From NCBI RefSeq assembly GCF_003286085.1, contig NW_020825324.1:2232001-2296000 (forward strand): a stretch of 64,000 nt of DNA. The letters are read 5' to 3'. This DNA is from Drosophila persimilis. Its lineage: Eukaryota > Arthropoda > Insecta > Diptera > Drosophilidae. Under the pieces are notes generated by a model. It saw only the letters and a list, made by a program, of their open reading frames with translations, had not been told where the DNA came from and ran no database searches. The position numbers and the translations under genes are program-made. Positions 1 through 11,154 of the stretch are shown here, in pieces (positions within the stretch are counted from its first letter, which is position 1; the number at the start of each line of letters is the position of its first letter).

Positions 1-2931
1 CCCCCGTTCAGGCCAGGCACCAGACTTCGTCCTGTATGCACCAGCATGAAAAGGCCTCAACGAATCGCTTGGGCGCCTTTTTGAACGGCGTGAGAACCGA
101 AAATTTCGTTCTTTTCTTCTCGCTCACTTTCGAATTGATTCTCCGCTGTGGCGAGAGTGAGCAAGCAATACTGCGGAGTCATGCAGGACTCTTCTAGTCG
201 GTGGCTTCTTTGGTTTCTTTGAATTATAAAACGCTTTTTGCCTGGGGTGTACAAAAAGGACATTAAATGCTTTCCGCACTACAAAACGCACGCCGAAGCA
301 ACCCCATCCGCCGTCGCACTCTATCGCCGTCTCTCTGAGTATCTTTCACTCCCTCTGTCCCTCTGTCTCCTGCCATGGCCAAAAATTGCTTTGGCGTCGC
401 ATAATCGCCGCAGTGTTGCAGCAACATCAACAGCAAAAATCCCATTTCTCTAGTAAAAGTAATTTCTATGCAAAGCCAACAGCAACAATGGCTAGGAATA
501 CTTTAGCAGAGAGAGTCGGCGATAGAGGAGAGATGCAGTGGCAGAGGCAGAGGCAGAGGCAGTGGCAGAGGCAGAGTGACAAAACGGTACTTTTGGGTGA
601 GCATATTTATGACGTGTGTGTATGACTGGAGGCCAAGAGGGAGTTCGAGGGAGAAGGACGAACAACCGCCATGCCATTGAGGAGAAACCGCACCCCCTCA
701 CACACACACACACGCACACACACAGACACATGTCAGGGAAATAATTCGGTAGACAAAAAAAGGGCAGAAGAAGCTCAAGAAATACGTATACGACGAGTGT
801 GCCGTAAATAAAAATCCACACAAAAGCGAAACACAGGGGCTGCAAAAGAGCAACAGAGTCGCAGGAGTCGCAGGAGGCTACCAGGAAGCCATGGAATCTG
901 CAAAGAGAAACCATGGGGGGGGGACTCGTGTCTAGACCTGCGAATAAGGCCAACGACCAGCACCTGGTCTCAAGCTTGGCTGCAGACACGGCCATGTATT
1001 CAATGATCTTTCTATGCCACGACTGAGCGGCACCTCGAAAAGGGAAACGGAACCCACATTCCAGATCGATTTCCTGTTTATGTAAATGCCGCCATCGCTT
1101 ACGTGCCCCACCCACCGCCACCCACCGCCACCCATGATGCCCCGAATGGAATGAAATGACGCTGCACATTGGCGATTCTCTTTTGCCGTTTCTTTGGACC
1201 AAAATTTAGTATCACATAATAAAAATACACGGAAATAGGAAGGGGAATGCCGAAAAAACGTATTGAAAGGAAAACAACAAAATGGACACTGAATGGACAA
1301 CTAACAAGGAAGCGAGGACACGAGGAAACTCTCTCCCTCTCCCTCACTCCCTCGACCACTTTCTGCTGGCGTGGCTCAAGCACGTAAGTGGGTGGGGGGG
1401 AGGGGGGGGGGGTGAAAGCAGCTTAACAACTCAAACATCCTTGGCCACCCACGGGCCCATTCGTGCCACCTGGCCGGGGCCTTGGTCCAGGCGTTTGGCG
1501 CCGAATCGAATTTGTGTTTCATTCAGCAAATACTTCGTACTTCGTACTTCGTACAGCGGGGGGCGGCGAAGGGGGCAGGGTAAAGGGTAAAGTGTGTTGA
1601 CATTGGCCAACACTAAGCGGCAATGCCACAAATGCTCGCACACCCGCCGCCAATCGAGTGCTGTGTTCAATCGAATAGGAGGCAGGCGGGCGGGCGGGCG
1701 GACAAGGGCAGACAAGAACCAATGGAGTAGAAAAATAAAATTAAATTGAAAAATAAAGGAAAGGAAAGGAAAGGAAAGGAAAGAACTTACCTGTGCCTTT
1801 CCTGCTCGAGGATGCCTCCTGGGGGCGGGGGACTCGGTGTCCACACAGTTGTTGCCTTCGCGTTGTCTCGATCTATCGAATCTATCGCGTGTGATCGAAA
1901 CATCAAGCGAGCCTCGATTCCAGCAGCAAACAGCCCCGTCATGCCCACGTCATGTCTATTGTTTGTGCAGTTTTCGGGCATTCTCTAGTCCACCTGCTTC
2001 CCTGCCTCCCACCCACCCACTCTCTGTAGGCCCTTGCCAGTCGATAAATCATTCGATAACTTGGATCGAGGCGGAGGCAGCCCGTCCCCAAGTATACATA
2101 TCTCTTTTTATTCAGCATCCAGCCAAGAAAGCCTCAATTCATTCGAAACGCCGAGTGTCCCGGTGGATTGTTGGATATTTTTGCATCAGATATTAAGCAT
2201 TTCTATAGATATTCGTGTGAATATTCGGCATATGTATATGTGAGTGTTCTCTATAGAGAGGCTCTCCTTCTCTCTCGCTCTCTCTCTTTGTGCGGTTAAG
2301 CATTAAGAATGCCTCCGTAGTCGAAACATTTAGTGGAAATGCGCTACAGACCACAAATTAAATCGAAATAAAATGCATTCGCATACAGGGCATAAAAAAT
2401 ACAAGTATAAAATAGGTAAAGCAACAAGAAATACATACACACACCCACACATACACACAGACACACAGGGAGAAAAAAATTGGACTGAAAATATATATGT
2501 ATTTATTTATATAAAGTGACATTCCAGCCAGACATTCCATACACCGCCCACCCCCTCCCCAGTGGACTCTTCATTCAGTTTATGATGTGACAGTGCCACA
2601 CAAAAGTATACACACACACACACACACACACAAACGGACATGGACACGGAGTGGAGTGAAAAGAAGAAGAAGAAAAGTTTTTGAGCAATTCTTTTTAAAC
2701 GTTTTTCCTTGTTTTGTGTATATTTACCTTTGGGATTTATGAGATTAGTTGCAGACACACACACACATGCACACATGCACACATGCACACATACATATGT
2801 ATGTAAAGTATATATATGTGTGTGTGTGTGTGTAGAGAGAGCGTAGGGTGACTGCAAATGAAATGCAGCCAGCAATTGCTTTGAATGCAAGCAGAAAAAT
2901 ATTTAATACAGCTCAAAGCACACACACACAC

Positions 2932-2970
<39 letters not shown>

Positions 2971-3740
2971 GGCACAAGTGAAGAAAACAGGCCACAGACA
3001 TCGCTTAATGGGCGGGGAGGGGGTAAGGGGGGCCCAGACAGGCAGAGACAACTCCATTTCAAGTGCAGCCAAGCGCGCCATTTTGCTCCCAGTCGAATGT
3101 CCATGTGGGTACAGTGGCCACCACGAATGCACCAAAAGATGGCCCAAGAGCAGTGCCAAGATTTGGTTTAAATTTAAGGACATATTCGTGAATAAACCCT
3201 GACCTTTGAAGAGACAAAAGTGTCCCAAATATTCGGATGAAAACATGGACGCCCTTCCAGGGCTCTGAAAGCTCTCTCGGGGTTGTACACTTGAGTACAG
3301 GCTTCACTGTGCACCAGGGCACCCCCCCACCACCACACTTGGGGGCATTCCCAGGGGACAATGGACAATGGAAGTTACAGTCGGACAAAATGTTCAGCCA
3401 TAAGTTCTATGACAATACTTGGGATCCCTCTCTAGGCTTCCCTTCTCCTCCCTCGTCTCTCCTGGATTATTGAGTCGGGAAATCAAAAATGGTCGGTGAT
3501 TGGTCGGTGGGCAGACTAATTACAGTTAGGGGGACAGCGGGCGGGGGGGGGAAGAGAGCAGAGAGAAAGAGAGAAATACACAAGAAATTGTGTAAATGAT
3601 GGTTGGTCCTCCGAGGCAAATTGTGAGAATTTTCATAAATGATTATTATGCCATTTACTTACCATTATCGAAATTATCGAAGTAAACATGCCGATACATA
3701 CAGATACGTACATATATCTCTATATTTTGACATCAATTAA
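1..3740. other. Noncoding stretch, left end of window
   Basis: No coding exon is supported. The open frames here run through (GGCAGA)n at about 541-575, (CA)n at 2,610-2,632 and 2,919-2,968, (GGAAA)n at about 1,755-1,783, and purine or pyrimidine tracts. They encode low-complexity peptides without a recognisable domain. One copy of a 31-bp motif that recurs at 42,908 and 58,208 lies at 100-130. A minus-strand sequence CACAG/GTAAGT near 1,785-1,795 fits a strong 5' splice site in isolation, but no acceptor or credible exon accompanies it. A G-rich stretch at 1,396-1,412 is nearly pure G. Confidence 0.7.
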
Positions 3741-3760
3741 GCCCAAATATTCACAACATA

Positions 3761-3782
3761 TTCCCTCTCTTTGCAGGTAACT
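3761..3782 (+). promoter_or_regulatory. Candidate recursive splice (ratchet) site 1
   Basis: A pyrimidine tract (3,761-3,772) leads into TTGCAG ending at 3,776, which is followed with no gap by GTAACT from 3,777. Juxtaposed 3' and 5' splice sites with the YAG/GTAA form are the hallmark of Drosophila recursive splicing. There an upstream exon is spliced to the site, regenerates a donor, and is spliced again. The donor half (GTAACT) is weaker than the GTAAGT consensus. Two further sites of the same form lie on the same strand at 30,966 and 53,624. The sequence form is seen directly; use in vivo is inferred. Confidence 0.55.
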
Positions 3783-3826
3783 ACAACAATGACAAAAACT
3801 ACCTATAAATAGGGGGTGTGTGGGAG
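3777..3826 (+). other. Candidate 50-nt RS-exon after ratchet site 1
   Basis: The 3' splice site ending at 3,776 is followed 50 nt later by a strong donor, GGAG/GTAAGTGG, with its GT at 3,827-3,828. This would define an exon of 50 nt that starts with GTAACT, so the regenerated donor and the downstream donor could compete. All three frames are short: one contains TAG and another TAA, so inclusion would probably introduce a premature stop or a frameshift. RS-exons that are normally skipped are known from recursive splicing. A chance donor cannot be excluded. Confidence 0.35.
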
Positions 3827-3827
3827 G

Positions 3828-4435
3828 TAAGTGGATCCAAAAGCAAAGCCAAAGCCAAAGCCAAAGCCTAACCGATATGTTTATCCGGAATGAACTGCTG
3901 TTCGATCTCTGGTAACAGCCAGGCCATGGCTTAATTTTTAATTAAGCCAAAAAGCATCAAGAGAGCCAGCAACAAATGTCAAAGGAAGTCTCCCCCGCCC
4001 TCTCCCTCTCCCTCTCCCACTCGACTGCAAAATTTGCTTAGAACCAAAAGTGACGCTGCTGCTGCTGCTGCAAGTCAAAGGGGAATCAACAAAAGTGGTT
4101 GACTTATCGTTTGACACCACAAGAAGACAGAGACAGAGACAGAGAGAGAGAGGGAGAGGGAGGGGCATAGAGAGAGTCAGAGAGGAGTGTGGGCGAGTGA
4201 TTTGTCGAACTTATCGCCGGCCGCCATGCCATGCCGTGAAGAAAAAACTTGTCAAAGTCAACAGAAAAAGAAAGGCAAAGAAAAGAAAAGAAGAGCCAGC
4301 AAGCAAACACCCTTACGAACCCAAAAATACCCTGGAATTTCGTTTCAAGGGGAAACCTATTCAAAAAGAAACACAAGACACTGCCTCGATAATGGGATTC
4401 CCTGTACACTGAGCAAAAAATGGCATGCTAAAAAG
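3828..4435. other. Noncoding, simple repeats
   Basis: This stretch holds (AAAGCC)n at about 3,840-3,868, a CT-rich tract near 3,990-4,020, a short CTG run near 4,053-4,070 and a GA-rich tract at 4,126-4,165. Open frames on both strands only translate these repeats. I see no exon or RNA gene. Confidence 0.65.
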
Positions 4436-4870
4436 AAACACCACCGATATTTAATATATAATATAATATATATAATATTAAATATATAATATTCGGTTTT
4501 TAAATACAAAAAAAAATTAGTGAAATTAAATACAATTTACTTTGATTTAAATACAAAAGTAAAATAAATAATAATAATTATATCATATTTTGAAGGAAAT
4601 AATTTACTTAAAATATGAAATATATTAAATTGAATAATGAAACATATTTAAATTAAATATTTTAAAATTTAAATAATATCATAATATTATTAAATTAAAT
4701 ATATATATATTTTTTTAATTATGAAATTAAATCTTACCATTATTAAATAAAATATATTTTATTTAATTATGAAATATATTTAAATTAAATATTATCATTA
4801 TTAAATGAAATATATTTATTTTAAATATAAAAAAAAGTATTTAGATCAAATACTTAAATATTAATATCCA
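4436..4870. repeat. AT-rich island with degenerate repetition
   Basis: Roughly 430 bp is almost pure A+T, in sharp contrast to GC-richer flanks. Short words such as ATGAAATATATTTAAATTAAA recur with small changes near 4,616-4,660 and 4,760-4,790. The stretch near 4,450-4,492 is largely self-complementary (ATATTAAATATATAATATT). It may be a decayed AT minisatellite or an old AT-rich transposon remnant. I cannot assign a family. Confidence 0.6.
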
Positions 4871-5410
4871 CAATTTCACTCTCGGGGCACACAAAAAATG
4901 TCATTAAAATCAGTAAAATGTAAGTGTAAGTTTTTTTTTCTCGGGCTGTAGCCGGTGGAAATCTCCTTTCACCCCATTCATGGCACTCTTTTGCCCCCAA
5001 AGCCCCGTTGCGGATGGTTCTCTGAACATTTGTACATTGTACATTATCATACTTTCTTCAGTTTTCTTCACACTTTCTGCGTCGAAAGGAAGTGGCCCCT
5101 GGCGGAAAAAGCAATATACCCACCGCCGCAGTGCTGTGCCGAGTAGCGGGTAAAAACACTCTCATTGCGGTAATGTCGATGGGGGACGAGGATGTGTGAG
5201 GATGTGTGAGGATGTGTGAGGATGCGGCACATAAATAAACTACAAATTGAATTGACCGAAAGCTGGGCAAACAACGCGACATCAACAAAAAAACAAAAAC
5301 AAACACAAACACTAACAAAATTAAATAAAAAGTAAAGCGAGGGCAAAGAAAAGGGCCAAGGGTTTTATCCAGTGGAAAATGATCTATGGCCTGGCCAGCA
5401 AAAGGCTATA

Positions 5411-5454
5411 GGGTTTAGGGTTTAGGGTTTAGGGTTTAGGGTTTAGGGTTTAGG
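5411..5454 (+). repeat. TTTAGGG heptamer array
   Basis: GGG is followed by five perfect TTTAGGG units and a sixth unit lacking its last G, 44 bp in all with no mismatch. TTTAGGG is the plant-type telomere repeat, whereas Drosophila telomeres are maintained by retrotransposons and lack telomerase repeats. An interstitial microsatellite that expanded by slippage is the simplest explanation. Confidence 0.9.
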
Positions 5455-6653
5455 CCATACATCAATGGGGAGCGGAGCGAGGGGAATCAATCTGCTTATG
5501 CCCGCAAGTACGCGACTATTGCGATTGAGGCCCAGCCAAAGCTCTTTAAATTTGTAGCTCCTGGCATGCAAATATATGTATGTATATTCCGCTGTCCTTT
5601 GGCTGTTTGGCTGCCCTTTGCTATTTGTTTTCGAGTGAAGCCCAAGTGCAATTTATTGACATCTCCACAGTCGTGTCTCATTTTGTTGCCAATTAATAGC
5701 AGCCCCTACACAGCCCTACAAAAAGGATTTGCCCGATGAAAAGTCATTGTCCGGCTGATTGTCCCCGATGTGACAGCACCTGTTTTGGAGGGGTGGGGTT
5801 GGGGGTGGGGGTGGCAGGTATTTGTTGGGTGCCTATGGGCTGACAAGTAAATTAAAATTCAAAACAATTTTGTGCCTGAAAATTCCATTTTATGGCCATC
5901 AAAATTTATGCAATAAATATAAACCAAAGCCCAAAAATTTGTAACTAACAATCTGACAGGAGTGGCCGATCCGATGTGGCGACTGACCGTTAGACATGCA
6001 AATTTACTTGCAGCGGCAGCGGCAGCAGCAGCAGCGGCAAAAACACACATAACTGTTAAAGTTAAGCCCCACGTCTGCCTCAGTGCCACCAGAATGTGTT
6101 GGACATCCGAGAGGGGGGACAGTACGAGAGGGAGAGGGAAAGGGAGAGGGAGAGGGAGAGGAGCCCTTAAAGACAGTGTGGCCATACGCTCAAAAGTTTG
6201 TACAAAAAATGGACAAAATCATAGAAACGGCATTTTTAATTTTATTTTAATACAAATTTGTATTTATTTTTTTTATTTGTATTATTTATTTAATTTATCA
6301 AGATTTATCAAGAAACAATTAACAATTTTAAAAAAATAATTGAATTTTTTGTGGTATATTTTAAGCCTGGAAAAAAAGAAAAACAGTTTTCAGCTTCAAA
6401 AACTTGTAGATTAATTTGTAATTTGAATATTTTGTTGTTGTTGTTTTTTGAAGATTTATTTTTTAGTGGACAACAAAATATGCCGTCTCTATTAGTTTTT
6501 CCATGACTGTATATAGTTTTTTGTTGTTTGTTGTTTGTTGTTTGCCGTGATTTACAGCCGTTCGTTGGAACAAAAACGAGGTACAAATTGTATTGGCTAT
6601 TGCATTGGTGCCGTCTACAGACCTACAGTCTTACGTGGCTACGTGCCACGCGG

Positions 6654-6783
6654 CAGCTGAGTCCACGAGTTCCTGTAGACGACACAACAGCTGTTCCAGG
6701 CAGAGCCCCTGTCCACGAGATCAGCTGTGCCCGATCAGCTGTGCCCGATCAGCTGTGCCCGATCAGCTGTGCCCGATCAGCTG
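6654..6783. promoter_or_regulatory. CAGCTG E-box array
   Basis: Seven CAGCTG hexamers occur in 130 bp, at 6,654, 6,688, 6,722, 6,736, 6,750, 6,764 and 6,778. The last five sit in a tandem repeat with a 14-bp period (CAGCTGTGCCCGAT). CAGCTG is a canonical class A E-box for basic helix-loop-helix dimers. The array could be a homotypic enhancer cluster or simply a minisatellite that happens to contain an E-box. No coding exon covers it. Confidence 0.5.
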
Positions 6784-8113
6784 TCCCCAAAGTAAATGTG
6801 AGATTAGGTTTGCAAGCTTTGTGATGCTTTGGTCCCACTTTGGTCCAAGAAAAGATGGAAATGTCCAAGGCACATCACAATCCGCACACCCACTGAGTGC
6901 ATATCCTGGCTGGTCCTGGCTGGTCCTGCGCTGCCCTTGGCTTTCCCCTTGAAGATTCTGTGGGACGTGGGACGTGGAAGCTGGTTAGAAGTTAGTCGAC
7001 CTGTGGCTGTGTGCGCCGCACAAAGTGCATATTATTTCTATAATAATTTTCCATTTTCCATGTGGGTGTGTGCACTTGAAGAGCGGCAGCCAAAGGATTC
7101 TAGTCAGGATCCGCCTTGGGTTTTTTTCCTCGTTTTTTTTTTTCCTGTGTGCTGCCAACTTTCGTTGTGTTTTGTTGCTTCTTCGTGGACTCTTTTGCAT
7201 GCCAAACCATAAATGTGCGAATTAAAATATAAAATGCAATTTACTTTCCACGTGGCTCTGCAAACGCCCCCAAAGTGCGGCAAAGTGCGGCAAAGAGGGG
7301 AGCGGAGGGAACGCCTCTTGCCGTGGGTGATTCCTGTGTGGCTTTCCTAGGCTTACCTCACGTCTGGGTAATATTTGTTTGGGGCCCCGACTGACTCCAC
7401 CGCCATTGAATTTTGGAATGGAAATTTCGGTAACACTTTAAATTTGATGCGAAAGTGGCTGGCATTTCATATTAAATTTTCCTTGCCCCCAAAATAGCTT
7501 CCTATACCAAGAATAATGCGTAGTTTTGTTTAAGGAAACCCTTATTTTTCTGAAGAATATGTTAAGAGAGCTAAGGATTTATTTCAATTGAAGAAAATCC
7601 TGCAGCAAGCACAACAAATCAATTGAATCGATTGATTGATGGCCACTTGGCTGCAAAGGAAAGGTCAAGGGGCTCCTCCTCCTCCACCTCCTGCGGCCTG
7701 CAATTTCATAACAAACCATCTTCAGACTCTCCACTCGAATGCAATTAATTCGATTAAAAGCTTACACAAAGAGGAAGGAACAGAAGGAGCTGACGCTGCG
7801 CCTTGACCGAGTATTTGCTTAGGGCTCCATCGCCAGATTATTGCCCATACATCGGCGGAAAAAGGCTCCAGCGACCTTTTGCCCATTTGCAATGCTCGGC
7901 TGCGGTCAAAGTTCAGTGAGGCAAACGCTTATAGCCACAGCTGCCACGTCAGCGACAACGGGCCACGGGCCACGGGCAATGGCCAGGAAAATAAGAATAA
8001 GAATAAAATGAATATATGTATACTCGGTGGGGCAGTTCTGGAATCGAAGGAGGCGATACCCACCGATTATCTACCACAAATATGGCCGAAAAGGATTTCC
8101 GCTTGTCTGGGCA

Positions 8114-8131
8114 GGGGGGGGGGGGGGGGGG
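8114..8131 (+). repeat. Poly(G) run, 18 nt
   Basis: Uninterrupted G run. It is one of six G or C mononucleotide runs of 17-24 nt in the window. The exact length may be affected by sequencing or assembly error. Confidence 0.85.
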
Positions 8132-8959
8132 AGCTGCTGGGGGAAATAGGTTCCAGGTCCAGCCTCCTTTCGGGCGACTCTACCTGTGAGGCACAGAGTA
8201 CACACTGGGGGAAACCGGGGGGGGGTTTGCATAAAGCATAAACGGGTATTCGGGTATTCCCTGACTGTTTAGGCTGCCATTTCCCATTCCCTTGGGGAGC
8301 GAGAGGGGGTGTGTGGGTGTGTGGGCGTGTGGGTGTGGGGCCTTTTGATTTACTTTTCTTTTCCACTTAGACTCCAGCACCACGAACTCTATTACTATTT
8401 CCCGAAACTCGAAACCAAATCCAATCGTATCCCAAAAACCAATTTTCCATGAAAATTTCCTTCTCGTGGAATGGGAGGGGGGGGATGGGATTCTCATTTC
8501 CTTGTCTATTGTTAGCAGTGCTTTGAATTTCGACTTTCTCAGCATATCGAATGCATAATTTTTGTATTTTTCCTATGCCCAAAATATTAGATTGGCACTC
8601 GGCACTCCTTGAGCAGATCTGACAGATCTGCAAGTGAGGGGTAGTGAAGGGGGATAATTGGGCGGGCAAGAGGGTTTGATGGGATGGGTTTGATGGGCTC
8701 CTAGCGCCGTACTCTCCCTCGCTGATCAATGAAACGTTTTATCCCGACCTTCCCACCTTCCGACCTTAATCGATTTCGTCATCAAACTACTTGGAATAGT
8801 TCATCAGATATTGGTTCATTAGCCACTGATGGTTAGCCATGGATAGTTGATCCATCTCAAAGTGCTTCCTGCCGGTGTTGCCGCAAAGAGGAGAACGCTT
8901 TTGTCTAGGGGCTCTGAAAAGCGTGGTCCTATAAAGGGCTAAAGGGCTAAAGGGCTAAA

Positions 8960-9200
8960 GGGTCTTCGCTTGATAGCATTTCCAAAACTTCAGTTGGAAA
9001 ACAGAATAAACCTGTTTTGTCTCTGAATACGATCTGATCTACGTTATCTAGATCTATATTACCGATCAAATAATTGGATCTGGTGTATCCATTGCTCGGT
9101 GGAACACGTCTGTAAAATTATACATACATTCGGCTGCTTTTGGGACGGCTATCGAGCCAATCCAAGCCCCAAACCTATTAATCTATTAATCTACGACACA
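8960..9200. other. Unassigned stretch left of gypsy remnant
   Basis: Short palindromic words (AGATCTATATTACC, CTAGATCTA) occur, but there is no open frame and no clear match to the 3' LTR at 12,328-12,640. It may hold the eroded 5' LTR or leader of the neighbouring element, or unrelated flank. No primer-binding site could be identified with confidence. Confidence 0.4.
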
Positions 9201-9209
9201 CAAAACGAG

Positions 9210-9390
9210 ATTTTCTGACCAGCGCAGGCAGAGGGTTAATCACCTCGCTCAGGAAGACCCAGACCCAATACGAGCTAGCACAGGAGTCAGTGACTGAAAT
9301 TGACGAGGAAAATAACGCAGGGTACGATAGTGATACGGTCTATTTTTTAGAGGAGAGTCCCTGCTCCCGTTCATCAAACGAACAGTAGCG
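9210..9390 (+). pseudogene. gag 3' remnant
   Basis: Two short frames in different phases read like the C-terminal end of a gypsy-type Gag. The first contains RVNHLAQ followed by an acidic and proline-rich run. The second is acidic (DEENNAGYDSDT) and ends in a stop at about 9,388. The main body of gag is missing. The assignment rests on position immediately 5' of pol and on general resemblance, so it is weaker than that of the pol modules. Confidence 0.45.
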
Positions 9391-9394
9391 GGGA

Positions 9395-10025
9395 GAACAT
9401 TAAATTTCCTGATAGACATCAAACCGCTAAGCGAACTTCACCGAGGTAGTTCCGGTAGAGGCCCCATTGATCGTGAAATCACTGCACGGCTTTAATAAAG
9501 TCGAGCGAAAGTGCTTCAGAAAGACTTCACTTCGGAATTGAATCCGAAAAGATCCTGTTTCATAAGTGCCCCAGAGTCAACTTTACAAAAGTGGACGACA
9601 TCGAGGTTCCGCCAGCTGAATTTCTCAAAATGATGGCCAGTCGCGTAAAGGATTTTGCAGATCCAAACGAAATGCTGCCCTTAACACGGCTGTAGTAGCT
9701 ACTAAGTATCAGAACCGAAGATGAAGAGCAGCCAGAGCAATTTACTCAAAAATGTACCCTTTCCCAGTAGGATCCACTGACTTCGCAAATGACGAAGTGA
9801 AGGACTTATTGCGGAACGAAATTATTCAGACATCCAGATCTCCGTACAACAAACCCTTATGGGTTGTTGGAAAGAAAGGAACCGACGCGTCAGGTTCAAA
9901 CAAAAAGCGGTTAGTCATAGACTTCCGCAAGTCCTTGTTTGGGGTGCGATCATTCTTGGGTTTAGCCAGCTACTAGAGATGCTTCATAAAGGACTTTGCT
10001 CAAATAGCAAGTCCTATCACCCACC
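9395..10025 (+). pseudogene. Protease/reverse transcriptase remnant
   Basis: A start of the aspartic protease (FLID at about 9,407) runs directly into downstream sequence, so the catalytic triad region is deleted. The protease-RT linker is readable at about 9,540-9,690. The N-terminal RT segment is open at 9,752-9,935 and contains SRSPYN, LWVV and RLVIDFRK, conserved in Ty3/gypsy RTs. It jumps directly into the C-terminal RT motif FLGLASY near 9,950-9,975, so the fingers-palm core with the YxDD active site is deleted. A stop follows at 9,974-9,976. Confidence 0.8.
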
Positions 10026-10084
10026 AGCATTTTAAAGGGAAAAAATGGTAAGGTCAAAGCAAACAGCGATCGAAATCCATTCCT

Positions 10085-10530
10085 GTTCACTTTGACGAGG
10101 TACAAAAAGCTTAGGAACAAAAAGCTTAGACCAATAACGATGATATCTAGGACCCTGAAAGACAGAGAAGTGAACTACGGGACCAATGAACGAGAGTTGT
10201 TGGCCATAGTATGGGCACTAGACACACTTCGCCATTACCTACGAGTATACGGAAAGGGCGACATAAACATCTATACAGACCATCAGCCGCTGATTTTTGC
10301 AGTTTCCGACAGGAATCCCAACTCAAGAATAAAGCGCTGGAAAGCGCGAATTGATGAGTGTGTGGCGCAAGAGTCTTTTGCAAACCAGGCAGGGACAATC
10401 ATGTATCAGACGCGCTATCGCGGCAAAACATTAATCTGGTAAAGCCTTTCCGGACACGAAATTCCGGTACTGCAAGGCCTTCGTGACGGACATCACCAAT
10501 GACGGAGAGCGAAGTGAAATAGTAAGTAGT
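10085..10530 (+). pseudogene. RNase H remnant
   Basis: An open frame at about 10,092-10,380 matches the RNase H domain of gypsy-clade pol. It contains TNERELLAIVWAL with the catalytic Glu and YTDHQPL with a catalytic Asp, followed by RIKRWKARIDE. A frameshift near 10,365-10,375 moves the connection region, which continues towards the integrase, into another frame (SDALSRQ is readable there). This is the best-preserved module of the element. Confidence 0.85.
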
Positions 10531-10534
10531 CACC

Positions 10535-11110
10535 GAACACAATCGGGCACACAGAGCAGCCCAGGAAAACGTAAAGCAGGTTCTGCGCGATTACTACTTA
10601 CATTCCAAAAATGGAAAGGATCGCGGCAGAAGTAGTAACAAACTGCAGGATATGTCAAATGGCCAGATACGATAGGCACCCTAGGAAGCAGGAACTAGGA
10701 ACTGGGAGTAACACCAATACCAGCAAGGGTAGGTGAATTGATTCACAGTGACACATGCTTCACCGCAGGAAAATATCTTCTCACTGCGGTCGACAAGTTC
10801 TCAAAGTTTGCAATTACACAGCAAATTGGTTCGCGCACGATCACTGATGTGGTTCATTCAAGCTGTGACTTTGGAGAGGAAATAATGTTGAGGTTAATGA
10901 AGGCACAGCAAGAACAGCGAACAGCTTGATAGGAACAACCCAGCCAGACAAAACAGTGAAAGTCTTAGTGAAAACAAATAGGAGGTTAGGAAACAAACTA
11001 TGTAACCCCTCTTTGCGCCGAGCAAAGAGTAGAAGCAGATTTGGGGACCACTGTTCTTATAAAAGGGGAGGGTGGTCCACAAGACAATTTGAGTTAGATA
11101 AGGAGTTAAC
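10535..11110 (+). pseudogene. Integrase remnant
   Basis: The zinc-binding N-terminal domain is recognisable around 10,540-10,665 and ends with CRIC, the two-cysteine half of the HHCC motif. The start of the catalytic core is open at 10,738-10,880 (IHSDTCF, AVDKFSKFA), which holds the first catalytic Asp. The remainder of the DDE core, with the second Asp and the Glu, is deleted. Sequence from about 10,965 to 11,100 resembles the C-terminal integrase tail (VKTNRRLGNKL), with at least one more frameshift. Confidence 0.75.
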
Positions 11111-11154
11111 TTTTAGTATGGTATAGTTAATAAGTTTTTGTATTTTTTTTCCAA

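Larger units (their letters stand above)
4871..8960. other. Noncoding, rich in short tandem repeats
   Basis: No supported exon. Contents include a GATGTGTGAG trimer at about 5,190-5,222, the TTTAGGG array at 5,411-5,454, a G-rich quadruplex-type stretch at 5,788-5,814, GCA/GCG trinucleotides near 6,010-6,036, (GGGAGA)n at 6,129-6,165, an A+T-rich stretch at 6,200-6,540, the E-box array at 6,654-6,783, an 18-nt G run at 8,114-8,131 and (AAAGGGCT)n at about 8,938-8,962. The 99-127 aa frames are repeat translations. Confidence 0.65.

Noticed and set aside
1780..1800. Minus-strand strong donor-like CACAG/GTAAGT
   Set aside because: No pyrimidine tract before it and no credible minus-strand exon, so it serves only as background for the splice-site analysis.
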